Shown here in pieces: positions 1 through 8,184 of a stretch of 61,259 bases of DNA. The stretch is from Lachnospiraceae bacterium (GTDB lineage Bacteria; Bacillota; Clostridia; Lachnospirales; Lachnospiraceae), in the NCBI GenBank assembly GCA_029225065.1, contig JAQXVT010000051.1, forward strand, positions 1 to 61,259, in the 5' to 3' direction. Below the pieces are notes generated by a model. That model was given only the letters and a program-made list of their open reading frames with translations. It was not told where the DNA came from and ran no database searches. The translations under genes and the position numbers were made by a program. How positions within the stretch are numbered: position 1 is the first letter of the stretch; every line of letters starts with the position of its first letter.

Positions 1-1760
1 TGCAGCACGGTCAGGCTGTCAGAATCCTGGTTTGCGGCTACAAGGTAATCACTGAAAATCTGAAAATCGCGCGGCGTTCTGCCGCCGGTTTTTTTTATGC
101 AGCAAAGCGTGAGCGTCCCGTCCTTTTGGATCTCGTACATCGCAATGCTGTCATCGCCGCGGTTTCCCGCAAACAGGAAGCCTCCGTACAGGCGGATTGC
201 AGATGCGGTGCTCTCGCCGTGGTAGTTTTCCGGGAGGGTTGAAATGTCTTGCACAACCACGTATTCCGGTATGCGCTCTGTTCTTTCCACCTCCACTTTT
301 TCTCTTTCAGGTGTTTTCTTTGACACTTCTGCCTTTTCTGTTCCTGGAGTTTTCTCTTCTGTTTCTTCCATCTCTTTTTTGGACGTTTTCTCTTTTGCTT
401 CTCCCGACGTTTTTTCTGACACTTTTTCCGTTTCTTTCGAAGCTTTCTCCGCAAACACCACGATCCGACTGCTCAGCTCGCACAGCACATAGATCACTGC
501 CATGTCATCATGCCAGAACGCCAGATGCCGCGGTCCATAGCCGTTTGGCAGCTGCAGACGAATTCCGGTATCGGTAAGCTTCTTCTGCTCATAATCGATC
601 TGATAGCCGAAGACCTGATCCCGGCCGAGATCGGTGCTCCAGAGCAGCTCACCTGCCTCTTCTGAGAAATGGACGTGCGGACCTTCCTGGCGCAGCGGGT
701 TGATTCTAAATTCGTCCCTTTCCTCCCTCTGCGCATGCTGATGAAAATCACATCGATTCTGCAGATGGCCCTGCTCATCGAGTGCAAAAACAGCCAGTGA
801 ACCGCTTGTATAATTGGCGGCCATCAACAGGTTTTCTCGGCCGTCGAGGCTTAAATGGCATGGGTCGGCACCGCCAGATGAAAGCTCTTTTACCAAGCTC
901 AGGATCTGCTCTGCATCCGTTTTCCGGACCTCTTCTTTTGCATCAGCCGTCTTACTTCCATGCAGCTTTCCGGTTTTATCGGCAAATTCTGCAGACTGTT
1001 CTTCTATTTCCCGCATTTTTTCCGGATTTTCCACAGACCGCAGTGCCTGCAGCTCATACACGCCGCCCTCCGGCACCTGCTCCCGCACAGCATAGAGCGT
1101 GTCGCCTCTCTCATTCAGGGTCACCCAGGACGGACGCATCGTCTGCGTGTCTGCTCCGAGCATGCTCAACCGTTCACTCCTCGTGCTCAGCTTCCACAGA
1201 CAGATGCCCGGCTCCCCTTTTTCTGCATAAGAGCCGGTATAGAAATAATAGTTGGCCTGCTGAATCTCATCCAGCTTATCCCAGAAATTCCAGAACTCGT
1301 CTTCACTGATCGTTCCCTCCAGAATCAGAATCTCATACATCACACCGCGCCATCCATAGGAAATGCCGGAATGATGATAGCCGTTTCGCATATAAAACGC
1401 AATGCGGTGCTCCCGCTGCTCCTTGTTTTCCGCCTCCGGATCGACCATCTCTACATCCAGAATTATCCGCTTGCCCTCGTATGCATTTTTGATCTCTCCA
1501 AGAATCTGCGAGCCGTACCCGTGATCCCGGAGCGTCTCCTCCACCGCCAGAAACAGAATGTGCGTGATATCCCCAAGCGTCAGCGCCGAATAAAATCCGC
1601 ACAGAACTGCTCCATCATAGCAGGCAACAAAATCATACGGACCGTCTGTTTCCAGCAGCACATCCATCGGTACACGTTCCTCCCTCGGAAACGCCGCCCG
1701 ATAAAGGCGTTCAATCTCCGGAAATTTTTCTGATTCTTTTGTCACTCTTACTGATCGCAT
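1..1760 (-). CDS. GNAT acetyltransferase-lactonase (YbhE-type beta-propeller) fusion, 3' end outside window
   Basis: One uninterrupted frame runs from ATG at 1760 (preceded by AGAAGGGGG) past the window edge, giving about 586 residues with no stop. Residues 1-165 are a GNAT acetyltransferase with the acetyl-CoA motif DHGYGSQIL and a following FYMRNGYHHSG segment. From about residue 167 (ANYYFYTGSYAEKGEPGI) it becomes a lactonase-family seven-bladed propeller, related to 6-phosphogluconolactonase YbhE, with PHVHFSEE and GPRHLAFWHDD blades. Residues 437-492 form a Lys/Glu/Thr-rich insert within the propeller. Lactonase-family proteins normally stand alone, so the fusion is unusual. Substrates of both halves are unknown. 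The product looks cytoplasmic, with no signal peptide. The frame was translated by hand, and the C-terminus is missing. Confidence 0.85.
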   Translation of the reverse strand, partial: MRSVRVTKESEKFPEIERLYRAAFPREERVPMDVLLETDGPYDFVACYDGAVLCGFYSALTLGDITHILFLAVEETLRDHGYGSQILGEIKNAYEGKRIILDVEMVDPEAENKEQREHRIAFYMRNGYHHSGISYGWRGVMYEILILEGTISEDEFWNFWDKLDEIQQANYYFYTGSYAEKGEPGICLWKLSTRSERLSMLGADTQTMRPSWVTLNERGDTLYAVREQVPEGGVYELQALRSVENPEKMREIEEQSAEFADKTGKLHGSKTADAKEEVRKTDAEQILSLVKELSSGGADPCHLSLDGRENLLMAANYTSGSLAVFALDEQGHLQNRCDFHQHAQREERDEFRINPLRQEGPHVHFSEEAGELLWSTDLGRDQVFGYQIDYEQKKLTDTGIRLQLPNGYGPRHLAFWHDDMAVIYVLCELSSRIVVFAEKASKETEKVSEKTSGEAKEKTSKKEMEETEEKTPGTEKAEVSKKTPEREKVEVERTERIPEYVVVQDISTLPENYHGESTASAIRLYGGFLFAGNRGDDSIAMYEIQKDGTLTLCCIKKTGGRTPRDFQIFSDYLVAANQDSDSLTVL

Positions 1761-1819
1761 AAATGCCCCCTTCTATTAATCATGGTCGCTTTCTCCTGCC
1801 GGCCTCTGATGTTTCTTCT

Positions 1820-1848
1820 ATTGTAACAGAAAATGCTGCCTCTGAAAA
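1820..1848 (-). promoter_or_regulatory. Possible sigma-A promoter of the GNAT-lactonase gene
   Basis: On the minus strand TTTTCA (1843-1848) and TACAAT (1820-1825) are 17 bases apart, about 60 bases before the ATG. The -35 box is weak. Confidence 0.4.
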
Positions 1849-1861
1849 CTCCAAAGAGGCG

Positions 1862-1912
1862 AAAAGCACCTTCGGAGCAGCGTTTATAACATGCTGCTGA
1901 AGGTGCTTTTTT
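1862..1912. terminator. Bidirectional rho-independent terminator
   Basis: The left arm AAAAGCACCTTC plus GCAGC pairs with GCTGC plus GAAGGTGCTTTT, giving a stem of about 17 pairs with one small bulge. T-runs lie on both strands. It sits just past the sortase stop at 1925, so it most likely ends that minus-strand transcript. Confidence 0.8.
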
Positions 1913-1924
1913 CTCCTATATGTT

Positions 1925-2782
1925 TTACAGATCTTTTGTCTTCTTACGCTTCGCCCGCTTCCGCATTCCTGCGATAATCGCTGCTGCAACCGCCAATGCT
2001 ACAAGCGATGCCACAAGCTTTCCTTTCCAGCCAAAGCTGTTGACAATCAGCTGCATAGTATTTACTTTCGGAATCTCTTCCTCTGTCTCTTCCACTCTGT
2101 GGCCACGCACCAGAAGCCGCTGCGTATTGACCCCATATGGCGTACACGTCAGAAGTGTCACATAATCGCCTTCCTTTTCCGGTGTCAGTGCCGACACTTC
2201 ATCCGGATTAACCACCAAAATCTGATCCACCTCATATGCAAGCGTCTCTCCCAGCACATGAATGTAAAAATGATCGCCCTCCTGAAGCATATCCAGATCA
2301 GTAAACATCGCTGCTGATGGAAGACCTCGATGCGCGGAAATCACACAGTGTGTTCCAAGACCACCAACCGGAAGCGCCGACCCCTGCAGGTGCCCGGCAC
2401 CTTTTTGCAGCACTTCTTCGCTTGTCGTGTGGTAGATTGGAAGACTCACGGAAATCTTTGGAATCTCAATATATCCCATCACGCCATCGTCCCGAAAAGC
2501 AAGCTGGGACAAATATTCTTCATCTTCCTCCTCACTGATAAATGCAAACGCATCCGGTACTTCCTTTCCTTCCAGCGTTTCATTATATTCATCTGCCATC
2601 TCAAACCATTTGGAATAGTCTTCCTGCGATACCTGAGAAACTGCCTCCCTGTAATCGGCAATCAGTTCAGCACTGCGGTGCTCATTCCATAGATTGCTGA
2701 ACATCGGATACAGCAGCACCAAAAGTCCTATCAAAAAAATCAGGATAAACAGTCCCCCCGCCAGTACATTTTTTTTCTTCAT
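1925..2782 (-). CDS. Class C (pilin-type) sortase, orphan
   Basis: 285 residues. It has an N-terminal membrane anchor (about residues 6-28), a sortase fold, and a C-terminal hydrophobic segment (about 257-275) followed by a basic tail, the usual class C layout. The catalytic triad is visible: His151 in CVISAHRGLPS, Cys213 in LLTCTPYG and Arg in RLLVRGHR. Such enzymes cleave sorting signals and polymerise pilins or attach proteins to the wall. The start follows AAGGAGTGAGAC. No pilin lies next to it. The adhesin at 54.2-61.2 kb carries a VKTGDDTP motif and is a possible substrate, which is inference. The only other sortase sequence here (about 20 kb) is broken. Confidence 0.9.
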   Translation of the reverse strand: MKKKNVLAGGLFILIFLIGLLVLLYPMFSNLWNEHRSAELIADYREAVSQVSQEDYSKWFEMADEYNETLEGKEVPDAFAFISEEEDEEYLSQLAFRDDGVMGYIEIPKISVSLPIYHTTSEEVLQKGAGHLQGSALPVGGLGTHCVISAHRGLPSAAMFTDLDMLQEGDHFYIHVLGETLAYEVDQILVVNPDEVSALTPEKEGDYVTLLTCTPYGVNTQRLLVRGHRVEETEEEIPKVNTMQLIVNSFGWKGKLVASLVALAVAAAIIAGMRKRAKRKKTKDL

Positions 2783-3117
2783 GTCTCACTCCTTTTTTCA
2801 TCAGACACAACTGCTGTTTTATATAAAGTGGCTGTATCTTTTTCCTCTTACTGTTCATTCGTAAAACGAACACCTATACCGCCCTACGATCTATATCTCT
2901 CTACAAAGAAAGAGGGAAATTTCTCTCCCTCTTTCTTTTTCCCTTCTCTGTTATTTTACCTTTCCCCTACTCTGTATGTGCCCCTCTGTGCTTCTTTTTC
3001 CACATAAAATAGTTGTAAAACCCTCACTGCAGCCAGGATTTTATCATAAATTTGTGTTCTTTCTGTTTCTATCCCGCGCTTTTTTCAGCTTTCTGCAAAT
3101 TTTTTACAACAGATTTT
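2783..3117. other. Intergenic region between the rsmF-like gene and the sortase
   Basis: 335 bases without a credible gene. It holds the terminator at 2905-2940 and a short palindrome TTCGTAAAACGAA near 2856-2869, within 90 bases of the sortase start, which could be an operator. No convincing -35/-10 pair was found for the sortase. Confidence 0.5.
2905..2940. terminator. Strong hairpin terminator downstream of the rsmF-like gene
   Basis: A perfect 13-base stem, AAAGAAAGAGGGA with TCCCTCTTTCTTT, has an 8-base loop and T-rich flanks. It probably ends the 8.1-3.1 kb minus-strand operon. Confidence 0.7.
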
Positions 3118-4692
3118 TTATACCGTCATCCGCCAGCCCGGATGATATTTGTTTTTCATCGTTCCGTTCACAAGCTTTCCCCAGCCGAGAGGATAACCAT
3201 TTACACAGACAAGCTGCCAGCCCTTTGCTCTTCCAGGTGTCAGATCATCAACCTCGATCGTCTCTCCGCACAGATATTTGCGCACCCGTCCGTCTGCCTG
3301 ATCCAGATCGATCACAGAATCATACCCTTCCCCCGTCAGCGCCATGGCAAGCGACTGTGACGGCTCAAAGCGGCCCTTGCGAACCTCCCCCATATACAGT
3401 CCGTTGCGCAGAAACGGAATGCTTCTGCTCACCGGAAGACGGTTTTTCGTGTAATACACCTGCCCGCCGCGAATCTCGATCGCCTCTTCCCTGTAGTCCG
3501 CCTTCACATCACACAGAAATTCCAATACCGCGTCGCGCTCAGAAGGTACAGCGCTCTGTCCACACTTTTTCCCTTTTGAGAATATTTCTTCTGCTGATTT
3601 TCCTTTTTTTCTCTTTTGTTTTTTCTTCCTGAAATTTTCTTCCTGTACCGCTTCTTCCGCCGCTGTTGCAGCTGCCTTTCGCTTTTCGTCCGCTCTGATC
3701 TCTCCCTCAGCTTTTTCGGAAATCATATCGTCCGCTTGGCTGGCTTCCGATACCGCTTCGCCATACATTCCCGGCTCTTCCCCTGCTTTTCGCTTCCTTA
3801 AAAGCGCAAGAAAATGCCCCTCACCGTCCATTTTGTGCGGAAAAATCCGGACGCAGCGCGTCAGTGCCCCATTTCCGTCCGCAAGCTCCGGACGGCCATG
3901 AGAAAAGCCTTCATACCAGGGAATCTCCAGCAGCTCCATCTCCGGTTCATCCGCAAGAAGGGACGCGATCGTCTGCTCATTTTCCTCCGGGGAAAAGGTG
4001 CAGGTTGAGTACAGCAAAAGCCCGCCCGGGCGAAGCATCGATACTGCGCTGCGGATGATGGCGTGCTGCGTCCTTGCGCACTCCGCCACCTTGTCCAGAC
4101 TCCAGACTCTGGCATTTGCAAGATCCTTTCGAAACATTCCCTCGCCGGAGCACGGTGCATCCACCAGAATTTTATCAAACGATTCCACAAACTGCTCTGC
4201 CAGACGCTCCGGCACTGCATTCGTCACATAGGAATTGGCGATTCCAAACACCTCAAGATTTTTAAGCAGCGCCTTCGCGCGCGATGCGCTGATATCATTT
4301 GCAACCAGAAGTCCTTCCCCTCGCAGCTTCGCGCCAAGCGCAGTCGCCTTTCCGCCGGGTGCCGCGCAAAGATCCAGCACCTGCTCCCCCGGTACAACCG
4401 GAAGTACTGTGGCCGGTGTCATCGCGCTTGGCTCCTGAAGATAGTAAAGTCCGGCATAATAAAACGGATGACGCGCCGGGTCGTCCTCTCTTTCATAATA
4501 AAATCCGTTCGGCACCCACGGAATCGGCGTCAGGTGAAACGGGGCCAGCTTCTGAAACTCCTCTACGCTGATCTTTGCCGTATTCACGCGGAGTCCGAAT
4601 TTTCTCGGCTCCTCATAGCTTTTCAGAAATGCCTCGTATTCTGCTCCGAGCATCCTTTCCATTCGTTCCAGAAATTTTTCGGGAAGCTTCAT
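3118..4692 (-). CDS. RsmF-like 16S rRNA (cytosine-C5)-methyltransferase (NOL1/NOP2/Sun family)
   Basis: 524 residues from the ATG at 4692, which follows AAGGAAAGG at good spacing. An upstream in-frame ATG at 4746 would overlap trmL and lacks a site. SAM-dependent RNA m5C methyltransferase. The two family cysteines are visible: Cys181 in DAPCSGEGMF and the catalytic Cys231 in STCTFSPEENE, with the SAM loop DLCAAPGGKA upstream. The C-terminal part (from about 400) resembles the RsmF-type RNA-binding domain. Between them lies a Lys/Glu/Ala-rich insert (about residues 300-375, ending in KKKQKRKKGKS) that is longer than I expect for the family. Last gene of an apparent operon after trmL. Confidence 0.88.
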   Translation of the reverse strand: MKLPEKFLERMERMLGAEYEAFLKSYEEPRKFGLRVNTAKISVEEFQKLAPFHLTPIPWVPNGFYYEREDDPARHPFYYAGLYYLQEPSAMTPATVLPVVPGEQVLDLCAAPGGKATALGAKLRGEGLLVANDISASRAKALLKNLEVFGIANSYVTNAVPERLAEQFVESFDKILVDAPCSGEGMFRKDLANARVWSLDKVAECARTQHAIIRSAVSMLRPGGLLLYSTCTFSPEENEQTIASLLADEPEMELLEIPWYEGFSHGRPELADGNGALTRCVRIFPHKMDGEGHFLALLRKRKAGEEPGMYGEAVSEASQADDMISEKAEGEIRADEKRKAAATAAEEAVQEENFRKKKQKRKKGKSAEEIFSKGKKCGQSAVPSERDAVLEFLCDVKADYREEAIEIRGGQVYYTKNRLPVSRSIPFLRNGLYMGEVRKGRFEPSQSLAMALTGEGYDSVIDLDQADGRVRKYLCGETIEVDDLTPGRAKGWQLVCVNGYPLGWGKLVNGTMKNKYHPGWRMTV

Positions 4693-4739
4693 CTTCTTAT
4701 CCTTTCCTTCTTTCACAGGCAGCTTTTGTGGTATCTCTG

Positions 4740-5237
4740 CTACCACTCATACCTTGTCAGCTGCCCCTGCAGCTTCATATGATCAAACTGATTCTGCCGC
4801 AGCGCCTCATAGAGCACAATCGCCACCGAATTGCTCAAATTTAAGGAACGCGTTTCCCCGATCATCGGAATCCGCACCGCCGTATCCGGGTGCTGTTTTA
4901 AAATTTCCTCCGGAATCCCGGCACTTTCCTTTCCGAACATGATGTAGCAGTCCGGCTCATACGTTACCTCGGTATAGACTTTGCGTGCCTTTGTCGTTGC
5001 CATATAGATTTTCGCACCCGGATTCTTTTCCAGAAATTCGTCAAAATCCAGATAGGTCGTCACGTCCAGCTGCGGCCAGTAATCCATCCCCGCACGTTTT
5101 AACGCCTTCTCCGACAGAGAAAAGCCGAGCGGCTCGATCAGGTGCAGCCGTGTACCCGTCGCCACGCATGTCCGTCCAATATTTCCTGTATTTGCCGGAA
5201 TCTCCGGCTCAAATAATACTACATTTAATTTCGCCAT
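4740..5237 (-). CDS. trmL: tRNA (cytidine(34)-2'-O)-methyltransferase TrmL
   Basis: 165 residues, full length for this SPOUT-class enzyme, which 2'-O-methylates the wobble base of certain leucine tRNAs. Diagnostic segments are LFEPEIPANTGNIGRTC at the N-terminus and the knot motifs MFGKESAGIPEEIL and RSLNLSNSVAIVLYE near the C-terminus. It starts at an ATG following AAAAAAGAG. It is followed by the rRNA methyltransferase gene and preceded by the aminotransferase, with a hairpin between. Confidence 0.95.
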   Translation of the reverse strand: MAKLNVVLFEPEIPANTGNIGRTCVATGTRLHLIEPLGFSLSEKALKRAGMDYWPQLDVTTYLDFDEFLEKNPGAKIYMATTKARKVYTEVTYEPDCYIMFGKESAGIPEEILKQHPDTAVRIPMIGETRSLNLSNSVAIVLYEALRQNQFDHMKLQGQLTRYEW

Positions 5238-5318
5238 CTCTTTTTTCCTCTCTGACTTGAATCAAAGCAGATATTTCAGATCCGCTTCGCTTTTGTCTGA
5301 CTTGGTAAACACAACAGC

Positions 5319-5350
5319 GCCGCAGGATTCGTTTTCACTCACCCTGCGGC
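5319..5350 (-). terminator. GC-rich hairpin between aminotransferase and trmL
   Basis: GCCGCAGG pairs with CCTGCGGC around a 16-base loop, just after the aminotransferase stop. The following T-run is poor, so it may be a partial terminator or an mRNA processing hairpin. Confidence 0.45.
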
Positions 5351-5391
5351 CTGCGCATCAAGCGGAGTCTCTTCTTCCTGCCGCTTCTTTT

Positions 5392-6567
5392 TTATTTTTT
5401 CTGCCACTCTCGTAAATGTCCGACAAACCGGCCAAGCCGTTCCATCGCGGCCTTCAGATTTTCCAGCGAATATGCATACGAAATACGCACAAAGCCTTCC
5501 CCGCACGCTCCGAATGCCGAGCCTGGTACAACCGCCACGTGCTCTTCCTCCAGCAGACGCGTCGCAAACTCATCTGAGCTCATGCCAAACTCCTTGATGC
5601 ATGGAAATACATAGAAAGCTCCAAACGGTTCAAAGCAGGAAAGCCCCATCTCTTTAAACGCATGCATCAGATACCGTCTTCTCTGATCGTAGGCTGTGCG
5701 CATCTGGGCCACATCCTCATCCCCGTGCCGCAGCGCCTCAACCGCTGCATACTGGCTGTTGGTTGGTGCACACATGATTGCAAACTGATGAATCTTCGTC
5801 ATCTGCTCCACGATCACCTGCGGTCCGCAGATATAGCCGAGCCGCCATCCGGTCATCGCATACGATTTGGAAAATCCGTTGATCAGAAGCGTCCGCTCCT
5901 TCATGCCCGGAAGACTTGCGATTGAAACGTGGTCTTCCCCGTACGTCAGCTCCGAATAGATCTCATCGGACAGTACGTAAATATCTTTTTCAATACAAAC
6001 CTGCGCAATCTCCTCCAGGTCTTTTTTCCGCATGACGCCACCGGTCGGATTGTTCGGAAACGGCATTACAAGAATCTTTGTCTTATCGGTGATTGCCGCC
6101 AGGAGCTCCTCCTTCGTCAGACGGAACTGATTTTCTTCCTTCAGCTCGATTGTCACCGGCACGCCGTCCGCCAGTACCACACACGGCAGATACGATACGT
6201 AGCACGGCTCCGGGATCAGCACCTCATCGCCCGGATCGAGCATTGCACGCAGCGCCACGTCAATTCCCTCGCTGCCGCCTACTGTCACAAGCACCTCATG
6301 GAGCGGATCGTATTCCACCTCAAATCTCCGCTTCAGATAATCTGCGATCGCGATTCGCAGCTCCTTCAGTCCCGAGTTGGAGGTATAAAAGGTCCGTCCC
6401 TTTTCCAGCGTATAAATACCCTCGTCGCGGATATGCCACGGCGTATCAAAATCCGGCTCGCCCACACCCAGAGAGATCACGTCATCCATCTCACTTACGA
6501 TATCAAAAAATTTTCGGATGCCAGAGGGCTGGATCGTCTTTACTTTTTTCGATAATGGATTTCTCAC
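5392..6567 (-). CDS. Class I/II pyridoxal-phosphate aminotransferase
   Basis: 391 residues, typical for fold-type I aminotransferases of the PatA/AspC-like group. Landmarks are PNNPTGG at 171-177, LSDEIYSELTYG at 199-210, and the PLP lysine K234 in GFSKSYAMTGWRLGY. It transfers amino groups between an amino acid, perhaps aromatic or branched, and 2-oxoglutarate; specificity cannot be read here. It begins with GTG inside the stop of the preceding Lrp gene (GTGA overlap), so the two are translationally coupled, which suggests regulation by that Lrp protein. Confidence 0.93.
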   Translation of the reverse strand: MRNPLSKKVKTIQPSGIRKFFDIVSEMDDVISLGVGEPDFDTPWHIRDEGIYTLEKGRTFYTSNSGLKELRIAIADYLKRRFEVEYDPLHEVLVTVGGSEGIDVALRAMLDPGDEVLIPEPCYVSYLPCVVLADGVPVTIELKEENQFRLTKEELLAAITDKTKILVMPFPNNPTGGVMRKKDLEEIAQVCIEKDIYVLSDEIYSELTYGEDHVSIASLPGMKERTLLINGFSKSYAMTGWRLGYICGPQVIVEQMTKIHQFAIMCAPTNSQYAAVEALRHGDEDVAQMRTAYDQRRRYLMHAFKEMGLSCFEPFGAFYVFPCIKEFGMSSDEFATRLLEEEHVAVVPGSAFGACGEGFVRISYAYSLENLKAAMERLGRFVGHLREWQKK

Positions 6568-7046
6568 GGTGTCACCAGCATCCTTTCATCCTTTGTTTTC
6601 TTTCCGAAGATCGTTCCGTAATCCTTATATTTTTTCAGAATAAAATGTGTGGCAGTCGAAAGCACCGTATCCAGCGTCGACAGCTTGTCGCTTACAAAGG
6701 AAGAAACGTCACGAAGCGTCTTTCCCTCCAGAATCACAAGAAGATCATACGCACCGGAGATCAGGTACACAGACTGTACCTCCGGATAATTGTAGATCCG
6801 CTCTGCGATCGAATCGAAGCCCTGACCTCTCTGCGGCGTCACGCGCACCTCAATCAGCGCTGTCACCTTCTCTGAGGAGGTCTTTTCCCAGTCGATCAGC
6901 GTATGGTATCCGCAGATCACCTGCTCCTTCTCCATCTGTGCGACCTCGTTTGCGATTACCGCCTCGCTTGAGCCGAGTAAAATCGCCAGCTCCTGCAGGT
7001 CAATCTTGCTGTTTTTTTCCAAAAATGTCAGTATCTGCTCTCTCAT
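6564..7046 (-). CDS. Lrp/AsnC family transcriptional regulator
   Basis: 160 residues from ATG 7046, which follows AAAGGACAG; a longer upstream reading has no site. N-terminal helix-turn-helix (about residues 5-50, LQELAILLGSSEAVIANEV) and a C-terminal RAM/AsnC ligand-binding domain (about 65-145, VYLISGAYDLLVILEGK). Family members sense amino acids and control their metabolism. Its stop overlaps the aminotransferase start, and the upstream PurM-like gene ends one base before its ATG. Confidence 0.92.
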   Translation of the reverse strand: MREQILTFLEKNSKIDLQELAILLGSSEAVIANEVAQMEKEQVICGYHTLIDWEKTSSEKVTALIEVRVTPQRGQGFDSIAERIYNYPEVQSVYLISGAYDLLVILEGKTLRDVSSFVSDKLSTLDTVLSTATHFILKKYKDYGTIFGKKTKDERMLVTP

Positions 7047-7047
7047 T

Positions 7048-8118
7048 TTACTGTCCTTTCGTTTCCATCTCGATCCGATACCACTCATCCGGCTTCGGGC
7101 GGTCCAGATACCGCTGTTCACTGCCGTTTCGGATCACCCGGTCATTTCCGTCTGTCACTCTTCCGATCACAGCTGCCGAAATGCCCTGCGCCGCCAGATA
7201 AGAGACCAGCGCCTCGCCGTGCGCCGTTCCGACAAGCAGCGCGCCCGCGGAATACAGATAGTATGGATTGATATCAAAATATTCACAGATTTCTATGGTC
7301 TCCTGTCTGACAGGAATTTTTTTCAGATCCACTTCCAATCCGACACCCGCCTGATCTGCCATCTCCCAGAGCGCATTAAATATACCGCCCTGTGACAGGT
7401 CATGCATCGCCGCCGCACCGAAGTGGGTGATGGCTCGGGCGGTTTCCCCCACCGCCATCTGCTTTGCAAACGATTTTGCCCGGTCAATCAGCTGAAACGG
7501 ATAATGTGTCTGCAGCTCCGCTTCCTTTTTCCGCGCGATCGCCGCAGTGCCGCCAAGCGCAATCGCATCTGTCACCACAAGCACGTCACCCGGCTGTAAT
7601 CTCCGGTGATTCCGCTCAGCAGCACAGGAGCTGCTTCCGATCCCGGTCACGGAATAAAGCGGGCGCGTCACTGCGGATGAGATCTGCGTGTGACCGCCGA
7701 TGATTCCCGCCGCCTGCTTAGATACCGGTTGACTGCTTTGCATTTCCGCGCTGCCCTCACCGCCTGCATTTTCCTGCTCCTGAGCCATGCAGGTCTGCGC
7801 CATCTCCTTCATGCGGCACATATCTGCCTTCAGCTGCCGCTCCTCATACTCCGGCGGGAGCATGGCCGATACAAGAAAGCCCTCCGGCTCTGCACCGCCT
7901 GCGGCCAGATTGTTTGCTGCCGCAACAATCAGCATGCCCGGATCATCTGCAAAGCCCGGCACTTCATTTACAACGGAATATACCGGAAGGAGGCCGTCCT
8001 GCCACAGAATCTGTGCACAGTCCGCGCCCGACCGGTACATTACTTCCGCCGGATCGCCCCAAAGAGGGCGCAGCACCGACCGCTTCAGGGCTGGCTCTGA
8101 AATCTTTCCAATCTGCAT
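7048..8118 (-). CDS. AIR synthase (PurM/HypE/SelD/ThiL) superfamily protein, HypE-like
   Basis: 356 residues from ATG 8118, preceded by GGAGGAGG; the upstream in-frame ATG is less likely. ATP-binding fold shared by PurM, HypE, ThiL and SelD. Visible segments include DDPGMLIVAAANNLAAGGA, PGDVLVVTDAIALGGTAAIA and HDLSQGGIFNALWEMA. No other hyp, sel or purine genes are nearby, and the usual HypE C-terminal Cys is absent (the protein ends KGQ), so it is probably not a true hydrogenase maturase. Residues about 115-140 form a Gln/Glu/Ser-rich insert. First gene of the operon with the Lrp regulator and aminotransferase, suggesting an amino-acid-linked role. Confidence 0.8.
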   Translation of the reverse strand: MQIGKISEPALKRSVLRPLWGDPAEVMYRSGADCAQILWQDGLLPVYSVVNEVPGFADDPGMLIVAAANNLAAGGAEPEGFLVSAMLPPEYEERQLKADMCRMKEMAQTCMAQEQENAGGEGSAEMQSSQPVSKQAAGIIGGHTQISSAVTRPLYSVTGIGSSSCAAERNHRRLQPGDVLVVTDAIALGGTAAIARKKEAELQTHYPFQLIDRAKSFAKQMAVGETARAITHFGAAAMHDLSQGGIFNALWEMADQAGVGLEVDLKKIPVRQETIEICEYFDINPYYLYSAGALLVGTAHGEALVSYLAAQGISAAVIGRVTDGNDRVIRNGSEQRYLDRPKPDEWYRIEMETKGQ

Positions 8119-8184
8119 CTGACCTCCTCCTTTCATCTCCTGATTTTACTCTTTTCTGCCTGTAAAGCGTACCTTTGCAGTCTT

